From assembly GCF_007860015.1 (NCBI RefSeq), contig NZ_SJPS01000002.1:806898-870897 (forward strand): a stretch of 64,000 nucleotides of DNA. The letters are read 5' to 3'. Of the stretch, positions 43,651 through 52,031 are shown piece by piece. This DNA is from Bythopirellula polymerisocia (GTDB lineage: Bacteria > Planctomycetota > Planctomycetia > Pirellulales > Lacipirellulaceae). Both the position numbers and the translations under genes were made by a program. The notes beneath the pieces were generated by a model that searched no databases, was not told the origin of the DNA, and saw only the letters and a program-made list of their open reading frames with translations. Numbering within the stretch: position 1 is the stretch's first letter; every line of letters starts with the position of its first letter.

Positions 43651-44909
43651 TTTGCCGCCTCCAGAGCTTTTGCGAAAAAGTTGTCGCCGCCGAAATTGCC
43701 ACTCTTGAGCACTAGTGTGAGTGGTGGAGTTCCCAGAGACTCTGTTAGCGGGACGCCCGTTTCGATAGAAGGTCCGACGCTCAGGCCAGGAATCTGCAGC
43801 GCGTCGATTACGGCACCGGAAGTTTCACCTCCGGCAACTACCAACGTTGTCACCCCGCCGGCCACCAATCCCTGTGCGATTTTTGCCAAGGCACTCTCAA
43901 CCGCCTGGGCTGCGAGACGCCGACCGAATTGGCGATGTATCGCCGCCAGCTCGCTTGGAGTGGGGGAGGAATAAATCAGCACTGGGCTTTCGCCCAGATA
44001 GTTGGCTGCCCAGTCTATGCATTTCTCTACGCAAGCGTCGCCACGAATTATTCCTGGTACATCTAGTGCCATAGACGGTCGACTCTGCCTGAAACACGCA
44101 ACCTGCCGCTGGGTAGCTGGCGAACAGCTGCCAGACAAAACGACCGCTCCCCCAGTAGGATCTGACTTGCGTTTCCATGGGAGAGAGGTACCATTTTGTT
44201 CTGCAATATCACGTGCCAACCAGTAGCCGATCGCTGAGCCCCCCGTAGCGAGGTGCGAGTTTCTTACAGCTCTTGCCAATGCTGCTAGATGGTCGTCACA
44301 GAGCGTATCGCAGATAACTAATTGAACATTTTCTTTCTGCAATACGGCAAGTCGCTGCAAAATTGCGTCCCAACCTTGTTGGACGACTTCATAGTTGATA
44401 AGGCCCACTTTCTTCGATGTCTGACGTTGCAAGATTCGAAGCAGATTGGCATCAGTCATCGGATTTAGTGGGTGGTTCTGCATGCCTGATTCGTTGAGAA
44501 GGCATCCGTTAACAAAGAGATGCCCCAGGTAAACAGTCCTGCCATTGCCTGGAAAAGCGGGACAGATGATCGTTTGGCGTGCCTGGAGCCGATCCAAGAG
44601 AGAAGCCGCCACCGGGCCGATATTTCCGTCCTCCGTAGAATCAAAAGTAGAGCAGTACTTGAAAAATATTTTCTTTGCACCCAGATGTTGAAGTGAGTTT
44701 AAGGCTTCGTTGGACTGCTCTACAGCAACATGTGCCGGTGCCGACCTAGTCTTCAAGGCAATCACTGCCGCATCGTAGGTGTTAAAAGACTGATCTTTGG
44801 GCAGGGGACCGAACCATTGGACAGTGCGCAGGCCAGCCTGCACAAACATGCTCGCCAGATCAGCGGCACCTGTATAATCGTCAGCGATCGAACCAATACT
44901 AAGGACCAT
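43647..44909 (-). CDS. otnK: Four-carbon acid-sugar kinase (DUF1537), 3-oxo-tetronate kinase-like
   Basis: 420 residues from ATG 44909, which lies inside the last codons of the cyclase gene and gives the family's standard length; an in-frame start at 44990 would overlap the cyclase by about 90 bp. Motifs: IGSIADDYTGAADLASMFV (N-terminal substrate site), FFKYCSTFDSTEDGNIGPVA, and C-terminal nucleotide-binding VLSGSCSPATQRQVACF and LVVAGGETSGAVIDALQI. KYCSTFDST plus GGETSGAV points to the OtnK branch of the family, which phosphorylates 3-oxo-tetronate at C4. Substrate stereochemistry cannot be decided from sequence. Confidence 0.85.
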   Translation of the reverse strand: MVLSIGSIADDYTGAADLASMFVQAGLRTVQWFGPLPKDQSFNTYDAAVIALKTRSAPAHVAVEQSNEALNSLQHLGAKKIFFKYCSTFDSTEDGNIGPVAASLLDRLQARQTIICPAFPGNGRTVYLGHLFVNGCLLNESGMQNHPLNPMTDANLLRILQRQTSKKVGLINYEVVQQGWDAILQRLAVLQKENVQLVICDTLCDDHLAALARAVRNSHLATGGSAIGYWLARDIAEQNGTSLPWKRKSDPTGGAVVLSGSCSPATQRQVACFRQSRPSMALDVPGIIRGDACVEKCIDWAANYLGESPVLIYSSPTPSELAAIHRQFGRRLAAQAVESALAKIAQGLVAGGVTTLVVAGGETSGAVIDALQIPGLSVGPSIETGVPLTESLGTPPLTLVLKSGNFGGDNFFAKALEAAK

Positions 44910-45606
44910 ATGTTGCTTCTGATGCTTCAATTGCAATTGCGCGTACGGGACATCCATCACCATTGCGAATACGTAGTGGGAGGGCGACAAAGAAAACTTC
45001 GGCTTGTATTAGCTGGTCGAGATTGGCAAGACCTTCGACAATAACCACACCGCCGCCAAGCAGGATTTCGTGGACTTCCGTGAGTTCATCTAAGTTATGG
45101 ACATCTGCTACTGAAGGAGGTTCTACACCGAGAAGGGCAACCTTCTTCTCGACCAGCCATGTCGCAAGGTCACGAGAGATGCGGGGCAGTGCATCGCGGT
45201 ATTCGGCACTGCCATAGCGATGATGCCAATCCGTGCGTAGCAACAGTCTCGTCCGCGGCGCCGGTTCACCGATCCGCGACGATATGTCGCCAATATTCAG
45301 GAGCTGTCGTGGCTCGACGGGGATCAAATCGACAACGCGCGCTGGCCCCATAAGGTTATCCAACGAGAGAGCGTCGATGCCTGCTCCTTCGTCGAAAAAG
45401 TGCCGCGGAGCGTCCATATGGGTGCCGGAGTGCGAATAGAGCGTCAGCGACGTTGCATTCCACCCGTCTGCACAACGGTGCCTTGCCGGCAATACCTCGA
45501 CCCCCGGCATGGTCTCATCTATTGGTAGGGAAAGATCCACGATCCGGTTCATGTAAGAGAATTCCGGTCGAAGGCGTCCCTCGATTAGGTTTGCGAGTTT
45601 CATCAT
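44899..45606 (-). CDS. Cyclase/kynurenine-formamidase-fold metal hydrolase
   Basis: 235 residues of the cyclase family (PF04199). The metal-binding signature HSGTHMDAPRHF is intact, with a further DLSLPIDETMPG strand and LLLRTDWHHRYG. Characterised members hydrolyse cyclic amides or formamides (kynurenine formamidase, isatin hydrolase). In this operon a lactone or an amide of the acid substrate is a possible target (inference). The stop overlaps the kinase start, and the start overlaps the transporter stop (ATGA), so it is translationally coupled on both sides. Confidence 0.82.
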   Translation of the reverse strand: MMKLANLIEGRLRPEFSYMNRIVDLSLPIDETMPGVEVLPARHRCADGWNATSLTLYSHSGTHMDAPRHFFDEGAGIDALSLDNLMGPARVVDLIPVEPRQLLNIGDISSRIGEPAPRTRLLLRTDWHHRYGSAEYRDALPRISRDLATWLVEKKVALLGVEPPSVADVHNLDELTEVHEILLGGGVVIVEGLANLDQLIQAEVFFVALPLRIRNGDGCPVRAIAIEASEATYGP

Positions 45607-46964
45607 ACTTTGGCGAGTTCACGTTGGGGGTCGATTAGAAGCCACGCCGCCGCCCCTGACGCGTTGAGTAGTGCGGCGATAAGGAAAAATGGCCCATTGC
45701 TGCCGACCCATGCGGCGAGATAAGGAAAGGCCAACGCGGTCACGAATGAGCCGATATTGCCTGCCATGTTCATTAGCCCCGAGACAGTGCCGGCATTGGA
45801 CTTCGCAATATCGATACAGGTAGACCACGACGGCGAAAGCGTCATATCGGCGCCGAAAACAGCCAAGCAGAACCAGCTAATTGCGGCTATAGGATCGCTG
45901 CTGGCGAGATGCCCGAGCAAGCCCGTTGCACCCAGGACGAAGCCGAGACCAGCCGGGATACGGCGGGACCAGCGCCAAAGACCGCGACGGTAAAGACGAT
46001 CCACCCAGAAACCGGAAGTCCAATTACCGCACGCGCCTGCGACAAGGGGCGCAGCGGCATAAAATCCGGCTTCGACTCCCGACAGCTGATATGTCTTCTG
46101 CAAGTGCGGGAATAGCCAAGTTAGGCAGAAGAAAAATGTAAAGTTCGAACAGAAGTACTGAAAAGCCAGCAACTGAACATTGCGCGATGACAAGATCGTT
46201 TTCAGCCGAAGCGACTTCGATTCTGCCGAGGTCTTTTCGCCGCATGTTTTCTGCTGACGGTTCGCCAGAACGTAGTCTAACTCCTCGGAAGAAATCCCTT
46301 GATGGTCACGTGGATCATCGCGAAACCACCAGAACCATACGATCGCCCACACGACGCCAACCCCTGTCAACAGCAGGAAAGCTCCGCGCCAGCCAAGGGA
46401 GTCGATCAGGATCGGTAGCAGCGCAAGCGAAGCGGCCCCGCCGATGCGCGACCCAGAAAAGACGACTCCCTGCACCAAGCCGCGTTCTCCCATTGGCGTC
46501 CAGCCGTAGGTCGCGCGGGCAATACTGGGAAATGCTCCGGCTTCGCTTGCCCCGAACAAGAACCGCACCACCAATAGAGATAGATATCCTTTAACCAACC
46601 CAGTAAGGCCGGTGAAAGCCGACCAAGCGAGGACGATTAGCGAAAGAGCCTTGCGTGCCCCAAAGACATCTGCCAATCGACCGCCTGGAGTTTGAAATAG
46701 TGCATAGCCCAGAGCAAACAATGACATTGCCCAACCCATCTGGCGATCGTCCAGGTGCAAGTCTGCGGAGATTTCGTTTTTCGCTGCCGAAATGCAAATA
46801 CGGTCCACATACAGAAGGACTGAGAGCAAGAATGTCAGTATCACGAAGAGATATCGCCGACGGAGATGCGGCGACGCATCTATACTACTGTTATGGAGCG
46901 CAGAACTCTTTGCGGTGCGAGTTTTGTCATTCGCGAGCGAAGATGTCACGACTAAGCCGATCAT
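45603..46964 (-). CDS. MFS transporter, anion:cation symporter (ACS) family
   Basis: 453 residues with about 12 membrane segments. The N-terminal half shows the family's NYVDR-like element as LLYVDRICISAAKNEIS, then MGWAMSLFALGYALFQTPGGRLADVFGARKAL and FLFGASEAGAFPSIARATYGWTPMGERG. These resemble hexuronate, glucarate and tartrate carriers (ExuT/GudP/TtuB type). It is the first gene of the minus-strand operon and would import the acid with a cation. The LysR gene diverges from it across 192 bp. A cytoplasmic N-terminal extension of about 30 residues precedes the first segment; the start could be internal. Confidence 0.87.
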   Translation of the reverse strand: MIGLVVTSSLANDKTRTAKSSALHNSSIDASPHLRRRYLFVILTFLLSVLLYVDRICISAAKNEISADLHLDDRQMGWAMSLFALGYALFQTPGGRLADVFGARKALSLIVLAWSAFTGLTGLVKGYLSLLVVRFLFGASEAGAFPSIARATYGWTPMGERGLVQGVVFSGSRIGGAASLALLPILIDSLGWRGAFLLLTGVGVVWAIVWFWWFRDDPRDHQGISSEELDYVLANRQQKTCGEKTSAESKSLRLKTILSSRNVQLLAFQYFCSNFTFFFCLTWLFPHLQKTYQLSGVEAGFYAAAPLVAGACGNWTSGFWVDRLYRRGLWRWSRRIPAGLGFVLGATGLLGHLASSDPIAAISWFCLAVFGADMTLSPSWSTCIDIAKSNAGTVSGLMNMAGNIGSFVTALAFPYLAAWVGSNGPFFLIAALLNASGAAAWLLIDPQRELAKV

Positions 46965-47156
46965 TCAGTGTAAAATAGCCGGAAAACCGGTGATGTGGGC
47001 GAATCAAACCATACCTGCGGCGAAAGGCCACGGAGAGGTTTAGTGAACTCCCCTGGTGCTCCAGATTGTGTTGCTCCAGATAAGCTACTACCATAATCAT
47101 AGTTGTGAAGTTGGAAACTATATAGTCGTTCCTTTTCGAATCTAAATTAGGTAAAC
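46965..47156. promoter_or_regulatory. Divergent promoter region, catabolic operon and LysR gene
   Basis: 192 bp between the two start codons. An inverted repeat ATAGTT (47099-47104), 11-bp spacer, AACTAT (47116-47121) fits the size of a LysR-family recognition box (T-N11-A core, ATAC/TAT ends). It lies 36 bp before the regulator's ATG, so it could serve both autoregulation and activation of the operon. No other element was identified. Confidence 0.5.
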
Positions 47157-48083
47157 ATGAACGATAGCTACCTCAAATCAAACGATTTGACAGTTCAACA
47201 GCTTCGTTGGTTCTGTCAAGTCTACGAATTGGGAAGCTTCGCTGCCGCGGCGAGGCAGTCGGGCTATGCCCCTCCGACTCTCTGGGAGCAGGTCAGGAAG
47301 CTCGAAAAGAAATATGGTGAGAAGCTCTTCGACCGTAAGGGCCGTAACATCCAACCGACGCATGCCGCGGATTTGTTGTACAAAACTTTCGTGCCGGTGC
47401 TGGCGACGTTAGATTCATCCTTCGAACGAGCGCGTGAACTTACAGGGCCCACCCGAACGGTGTTAAATATCGTCACGGGAATGCGTATGATGCTCGAGGA
47501 ACTGGCGCCAATTCTTATCGATTATCAGAAAGGCAATCCGCATGTTGAGCTGCGCCTTCAGCACGGAGACGACAAGACCGCACGGAGCCTCATTGTTGCA
47601 GATCAGGCTGATCTCGGCCTGACGCTGGAGCCAGGCCCTTCTATCGACGCTGATCCCGTTGTCATCCAACGAGCCTACGACCTCAAGTACCTGGCAGTCT
47701 TCCCCGCCCGGCATCCATTGGCAAAGAAAGCCCAGATCAGCCTGAAAGATCTAGTCCGATATCCCCTGGTGGTGGGCAGTCATGGAACCCAATCGCGAAT
47801 GGTGCTTGATCAAAGCTTGCACCGGGAAGAGCTACTCGATCGGCGAAACATTGCGATCGAGACCACTAATAGCGCAATAACTGTTGCCTGTGTTCGAGCT
47901 GGCGCTGGCGTCGGCGTTATGGCTGGATTAGCGAATAGCCCGTTGACCCACGGCCTAAAAACGCATTCTCTGGCGGAATCACTTGGGCACGCACACGTCG
48001 TCTTCGTAACAAAAAAAGGGCGGCAATTGACAAACACCATTCGAGGTTTGATGAAAGTAATAAATGCGGGGATGGACAAGTAG
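47157..48083 (+). CDS. LysR-family transcriptional regulator of the acid-sugar operon
   Basis: 308 residues. Winged helix-turn-helix at about 12-72 (LTVQQLRWFCQVYELGSFAAAARQSGYAPPTLWEQVRKLEKKYGEKLFDR), then a periplasmic-binding-like effector domain (about 98-300; TGMRMMLEELAPILIDYQKGNPHVELRL, DQADLGLTL, VFPARHPLAKKAQISLKDLVRYPLVV, VRAGAGVGVMAGLA). It diverges from the transporter gene, the standard position for a LysR activator sensing the pathway's substrate or an intermediate. Confidence 0.92.
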   Translation: MNDSYLKSNDLTVQQLRWFCQVYELGSFAAAARQSGYAPPTLWEQVRKLEKKYGEKLFDRKGRNIQPTHAADLLYKTFVPVLATLDSSFERARELTGPTRTVLNIVTGMRMMLEELAPILIDYQKGNPHVELRLQHGDDKTARSLIVADQADLGLTLEPGPSIDADPVVIQRAYDLKYLAVFPARHPLAKKAQISLKDLVRYPLVVGSHGTQSRMVLDQSLHREELLDRRNIAIETTNSAITVACVRAGAGVGVMAGLANSPLTHGLKTHSLAESLGHAHVVFVTKKGRQLTNTIRGLMKVINAGMDK

Positions 48084-48498
48084 CGCGTGGTCTTGCTGTC
48101 CTTTTTAGGCAACCCTTACTCCGAGCTATACGCTGTGACCCTTTGGCTGAGTATCACTAGTGATCCAACTTCTCCAGCGTGATTAGATCCGGCAAGAATC
48201 ACACACTCACTCCATTTTCCAGCCGTTTTAGCCTACTAAAATCGAACATTGGTACTGGGATACTTGAGTACGGCACGCAAAATTCGATCCGCCCTTTTAT
48301 TGAAGGAACACGGAAGACAAGGCGTCGATCATTTAATCGGCAGCGAGGCTCAGTGTCTCGGCAACAATACACTTGCATTCCCGCGAACGAATCATTATGG
48401 ACTTGTAAATGTATAGCTCTAGGTTCCTGGGAATTTGTTTTACGACACTTTTTTGTTAGCTTGAGATTAGTACCTCAATTTGATAAAGGAGTTTAGAG
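48084..48498. other. Intergenic region between LysR gene and a transposase remnant
   Basis: 415 bp without a recognisable gene; a 105-codon frame at 48179-48496 has no family features. It contains AT-rich stretches and ends with AAAGGAG before the remnant's start at 48499. Confidence 0.35.
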
Positions 48499-48726
48499 AT
48501 GGGCAGACCCCGTAAGTTGTCGTCGAGTGAATGCCGTGAGGCGGTCTTGAGTTTGCTGCGTGGTGAGGAGTCGGCCGAGTTAATCGCTCGTCGCATCGGA
48601 GTGGATCGAGCGACCATTATCCGCTGGCGGGATCAGTTTCTGGCGGGACGCTGCAGCTACTCAAGTGAGTCAAACGGAGGACCCTTAATACATCCATGGC
48701 AGCCACGACACTTAGGAATTTCCTAA
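48499..48726 (+). pseudogene. Truncated transposase, helix-turn-helix part only
   Basis: The 75-residue frame begins MGRPRKLSSSECREAVLSLLRGEESAELIARRIGVDRATIIRWRDQFLAG, a transposase-type HTH (OrfA or Mu-like first domain). From residue 50 or so the sequence (RCSYSSESNGGPL) no longer looks like a transposase. No catalytic partner follows. A broken insertion element is the simplest reading; a small stand-alone DNA-binding protein is less likely but would have a proper ribosome-binding site (AAAGGAG). Confidence 0.6.
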
Positions 48727-48952
48727 TTCAGCTTAAGTGCTTTCTAATAGCTTTTCTCTTGTACACACACGTTACCGTTAGTAGAGTTAAAACTGAGTAA
48801 GGAAATCTATTGTTCGTTGTGAACTATTTATCAGACATTAGTTTATTGCAAACAACGTTAGTCTTTTCGCTATTTAACCAATTCAATTTCACACTGCTTA
48901 GACATAGGCCCCTCATTCTTCGACGGGGCGATCTAGAAAAAGGAGGTCGATT

Positions 48953-49876
48953 GTGAATGTAAGACGTCCCAGTAAGATTGGCTTTACTCTCGTTGAGCTT
49001 CTCGTCGTTATTGCAATAATTGGTGTCCTCGTTGCTCTATTGCTTCCTGCGGTTCAAGCGGCCCGCGAAGCAGCCCGGCGGATGAGTTGTACAAATAATC
49101 TAAAACAATTGGGCCTAGCGGTTCATTCTTTCGTTGATGCTCGGAACAACTTCCCGCATCTACGCACCACCAACTATAATACTGGAATCACCTGGGCGGT
49201 CGAAATCCTTCCCTATTTGGAACAGCAGCCGGCTTATGCACGTTGGGATGCCGTTCAGCCGGGGGCTTCGACGGGGCTGAACTTTGCCGCGGCTCCGGTT
49301 GAGCTGCGAGAGATGCACGTAGATGTATACTCTTGCCCCTCCCGCAGACCTCCCACTTTAGCTACGGGAGAAGAGTTCCCGGGTGGTGTGGTAAGTTCCG
49401 AAACGGGTGCTTGCGGTGACTATGCAGCCAACGGCGGTTCTAACCAGGGCCGCGTCAGCCCTAATGAGCAAATCAGTTCGCATCGAACGAATAACAACGG
49501 GCCCTTCCTTCCTCATAAAAATGTCACCGATCCACAAACTAAGAAGACTTTTTCGAATATCGTTGACGGAACGAGTGTCACGTTCCTATTTGGAGAGAAG
49601 CATGTAACGGAAGGCTGGGATGGCCGCGCTTTCTGGGACCGGTCGATCTATGACAGCAAGGACTCTGAGACGACCACTCGCGTTGCCAATGAGACTGTTC
49701 TACTCGCCAAGTCGCTCAACGAGCGATTTGCGGTTCAGTACGGGAGCGCTCATCCCGGTGTAGCTCAGTTCGTGTTTGTCGACGGCCACGTCGCAGTTGT
49801 GTCTGTAGACACAGATGGCCGGGCGCTTCGCTGGCTTTCAGAAATCGACGATGAACAGGTTGTCAACTTGGATTAA
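48953..49876 (+). CDS. DUF1559 prepilin-like protein
   Basis: 307 residues from GTG 48953; GGAGG at 48942-48946 fixes this start. The leader is short and basic ([10 protein letters not shown]), followed by [49 protein letters not shown] and the C-terminal [26 protein letters not shown], all classical for the family. It is the intact version of what IS110 destroyed at 13136. It heads a run of co-directional genes: lipoprotein (49913), two PEP-CTERM proteins, oxidoreductase, sulfatase and hydrolases. Confidence 0.92.
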   Translation: MNVRRPSKIGFTLVELLVVIAIIGVLVALLLPAVQAAREAARRMSCTNNLKQLGLAVHSFVDARNNFPHLRTTNYNTGITWAVEILPYLEQQPAYARWDAVQPGASTGLNFAAAPVELREMHVDVYSCPSRRPPTLATGEEFPGGVVSSETGACGDYAANGGSNQGRVSPNEQISSHRTNNNGPFLPHKNVTDPQTKKTFSNIVDGTSVTFLFGEKHVTEGWDGRAFWDRSIYDSKDSETTTRVANETVLLAKSLNERFAVQYGSAHPGVAQFVFVDGHVAVVSVDTDGRALRWLSEIDDEQVVNLD

Positions 49877-49912
49877 AGGGTTCGAGTAATGGAGGCGAAA
49901 TCTCGAATTAAT

Positions 49913-50335
49913 ATGAACATCACTCACACTTCAACTGCAACTCGAATTCTCCTGATTGTGAGCTGCGTCATTGCATCAGGATGTGGCTCGGACTTGGAAC
50001 TATATCCAGTAACGGGTCGGGTCGTGTACAAGGACGGTAAACCTTTTCCTGGGGGCGGGATTGTCTTCCAGTTGCAAGGGGCAGGCATGTTACTTGGTGT
50101 GTCCGGGGATATCGGCGAAAACGGTCAGTTTGAGCTGGGCACAAGAGAACCCGGCGACGGCGCTCAGCCAGGGACGTATCGCGTCGCCGTTCTCCCGCCG
50201 GCGCGCTCCGAAAGAGATGACGCCAGACTACCGCCTATCATTGACAAGCGATTCACCTATCCGGAGGAATCCGGACTAACTTACACCGTAGAGAAAACTT
50301 CCAACGAGTTTTTAGTTGAAGTAGAAACCCCATGA
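49913..50335 (+). CDS. Small lipoprotein, DUF1559 partner
   Basis: 140 residues from ATG 49913 (an upstream ATG at 49889 adds 8 residues). Hydrophobic signal with lipobox VIASGCG, then the transthyretin-like core LYPVTGRVVYKDGKPFPGGGIVFQ, GQFELGTREPGDGAQPGTYRVAVLPP and the RFTYPEESGLTYTVEKTSNEF end, resembling the partners at 15631 (PGDGAAVGKHRVVLVP) and 24295 (PPKYNSQTELTFDV). It starts 36 bp after the DUF1559 stop. Role unknown; the constant pairing argues for joint work at the cell surface. Confidence 0.8.
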   Translation: MNITHTSTATRILLIVSCVIASGCGSDLELYPVTGRVVYKDGKPFPGGGIVFQLQGAGMLLGVSGDIGENGQFELGTREPGDGAQPGTYRVAVLPPARSERDDARLPPIIDKRFTYPEESGLTYTVEKTSNEFLVEVETP

Positions 50336-50500
50336 GTCGCAAACGATGTCTCTCGCCTACGGCGATTGACCAGTATAAATGAAATGCCTTAACTTAAAGA
50401 CTAATAGATTCAATGGAAACATGTAATGTGTGCGGCATTAATTGAGCACTAATTGCCGACTTTAATCCTGCTCGATGCTCATCTTTGGAGGGAAAGTCTC

Positions 50501-51925
50501 ATGAACATGAAAGTAAAGTCTCTTGTCGCGTGTTGTTTAAGAAAAGTGCCGTCGGCCTGCGTATTGCCGGTTTTACTGGTGCTATGTCTTTTTTCGACCT
50601 TAATGGCCCAGCCAACCTACTTCGAAGGTTTTGACGACGACGGCGACGGCGTCCGCTACAACCTCGACGGTAGGTACTTTATCCGCTTTCCAGGTCTGCT
50701 GTTCACCACCGTTCCGTTTGAGGTGCCGGGAGTCCCCATCATCGCTGGCTGGGATACAGGCGATTTGCTATCCGACGGTACGGGCGCTCCCGCACGGCGA
50801 GCAACTTACTTCGCCGAACATCAGACTGGCGATATCACGCCCGGTTTGGGAGGCTCCGGCAACTTTCTTACGGACGCGGGATGGGATCTCACGACTGCCG
50901 CCGTGCAGTGGGCTGCCAACTCAACCGGAAACTTGAATATCCTCTATGGAGTTGACGAGCTTTTTCCCACGGCTTTCGATTTGGAGCTGGAGGCACGCCT
51001 AACTAGTGTGGGGCATACGGTCACTAAGGTGCGGCATGAGGACCTGGACTCATCTACGGCCGGCAGCTTCGATCTGATTTTTCTGAATTCGAGCAACGCC
51101 CCTCCAACCACGTTTGACCCGGGCTTCGGCAGCCTCGCGGTTCCCATCGTAACCGGTTTGTTTCACGAGGCGGTTGCCCTGAATCTAGGAGATGATCGTG
51201 GCGACAACACCAACGGCACGACGAGCTTGGATATTGTTGATGGATCGCACCCTTTGGCCGCTGGCTTTCCCAACGGACCGCTGCAGGTCATTGAAGACGT
51301 TACGGACCGGCAGCGACTAACGATCGTCACGCGCGGTGAAATCGCAGCGGGCGCCCACGTGGTGGCCAAAACTTTCGACCAGATGATCGAAGCTCCCAGC
51401 GATCTTATCGGTTTCGAAGGAGCGGGATACTTGCGCGTCGGACGTTCGAATGGAGCAGTCCCCAACCAGAATGAACCCCGCATTTTTGAGTCGATGGAGA
51501 TCGATCTCACTGGTGTTACTCAGCCGCGGTTGAGCCTATCGTTGTCGGCGACCCGAGGTCCTAACGACAGCTTCGTGGATGACTTCATTCAGATCTTTGG
51601 TAAATCTGGAGGTAATCCCTATCAATTGATTGGAGAGTTGAACTCGAACCTCGATGGAAACTTGGAAGCATTGGATGGAACAGTTTTAACCAATGAATTC
51701 CAAACCCTCTCGTTCGACATTCCCACTGCTTTAGGGGACAGCTCCGACTTCATGTTGAAGATTGAAACGAAACTCATACCCGAAGCCCGATTTAGTGTCG
51801 GCATCGATAGCTTGACAATTTCGCAGATTCCTGAACCGACGACGATTGTGATGAGCTTCTTTGCCGTAGCCGGTGTCGGCGCGGTTCGGCGTGTTCGACG
51901 CAAGGAAGTTCCAGGCCAGAGATAG
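50501..51925 (+). CDS. Secreted PEP-CTERM protein with ThuA-like central part, paralogue A
   Basis: 474 residues from ATG 50501 (TGGAGGG upstream). Long hydrophobic signal (VLPVLLVLCLFSTLMAQ), then FEGFDDDGDGVRYNLDGRYF and a central alpha/beta part similar to paralogue B at 52032 (ITPGLGGSGNFLTDAGWDLT; VPIVTGLFHEAVALNLGDDRGDN; DGSHPLAAGFPNGPLQVI), reminiscent of ThuA/glutamine-amidotransferase-like folds. The end is the sorting signal QIPEPTTIVMSFFAVAGVGAV with a RRVRRKE tail. It lacks the dockerin-like loop found in paralogue B. Function unknown. Confidence 0.78.
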   Translation: MNMKVKSLVACCLRKVPSACVLPVLLVLCLFSTLMAQPTYFEGFDDDGDGVRYNLDGRYFIRFPGLLFTTVPFEVPGVPIIAGWDTGDLLSDGTGAPARRATYFAEHQTGDITPGLGGSGNFLTDAGWDLTTAAVQWAANSTGNLNILYGVDELFPTAFDLELEARLTSVGHTVTKVRHEDLDSSTAGSFDLIFLNSSNAPPTTFDPGFGSLAVPIVTGLFHEAVALNLGDDRGDNTNGTTSLDIVDGSHPLAAGFPNGPLQVIEDVTDRQRLTIVTRGEIAAGAHVVAKTFDQMIEAPSDLIGFEGAGYLRVGRSNGAVPNQNEPRIFESMEIDLTGVTQPRLSLSLSATRGPNDSFVDDFIQIFGKSGGNPYQLIGELNSNLDGNLEALDGTVLTNEFQTLSFDIPTALGDSSDFMLKIETKLIPEARFSVGIDSLTISQIPEPTTIVMSFFAVAGVGAVRRVRRKEVPGQR

Positions 51926-51965
51926 GCGTGGGCGCGAGTCCGACAACTGTAATTGTTGGGGCAGC

Positions 51966-52002
51966 GACGGGCGGCGGCTTCCGCTAGGAGCCGTCGCCTG
52001 TC
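51966..52002. terminator. 14-bp GC-rich stem-loop between PEP-CTERM paralogues A and B
   Basis: GACGGGCGGCGGCT (51966-51979) pairs with AGCCGTCGCCTGTC (51989-52002) over all 14 positions, allowing two G-U pairs, around a 9-base loop. A smaller stem (CCGACAA/TTGTTGG, about 51940-51959) precedes it. No T-run follows, and the next gene starts 29 bp later. As with the hairpins at 27131, 29219 and 31168, a role in RNA processing or stability is as likely as termination. Confidence 0.55.
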
Positions 52003-52031
52003 CTATCATTTGAATAAATCACAAGTTTCAT

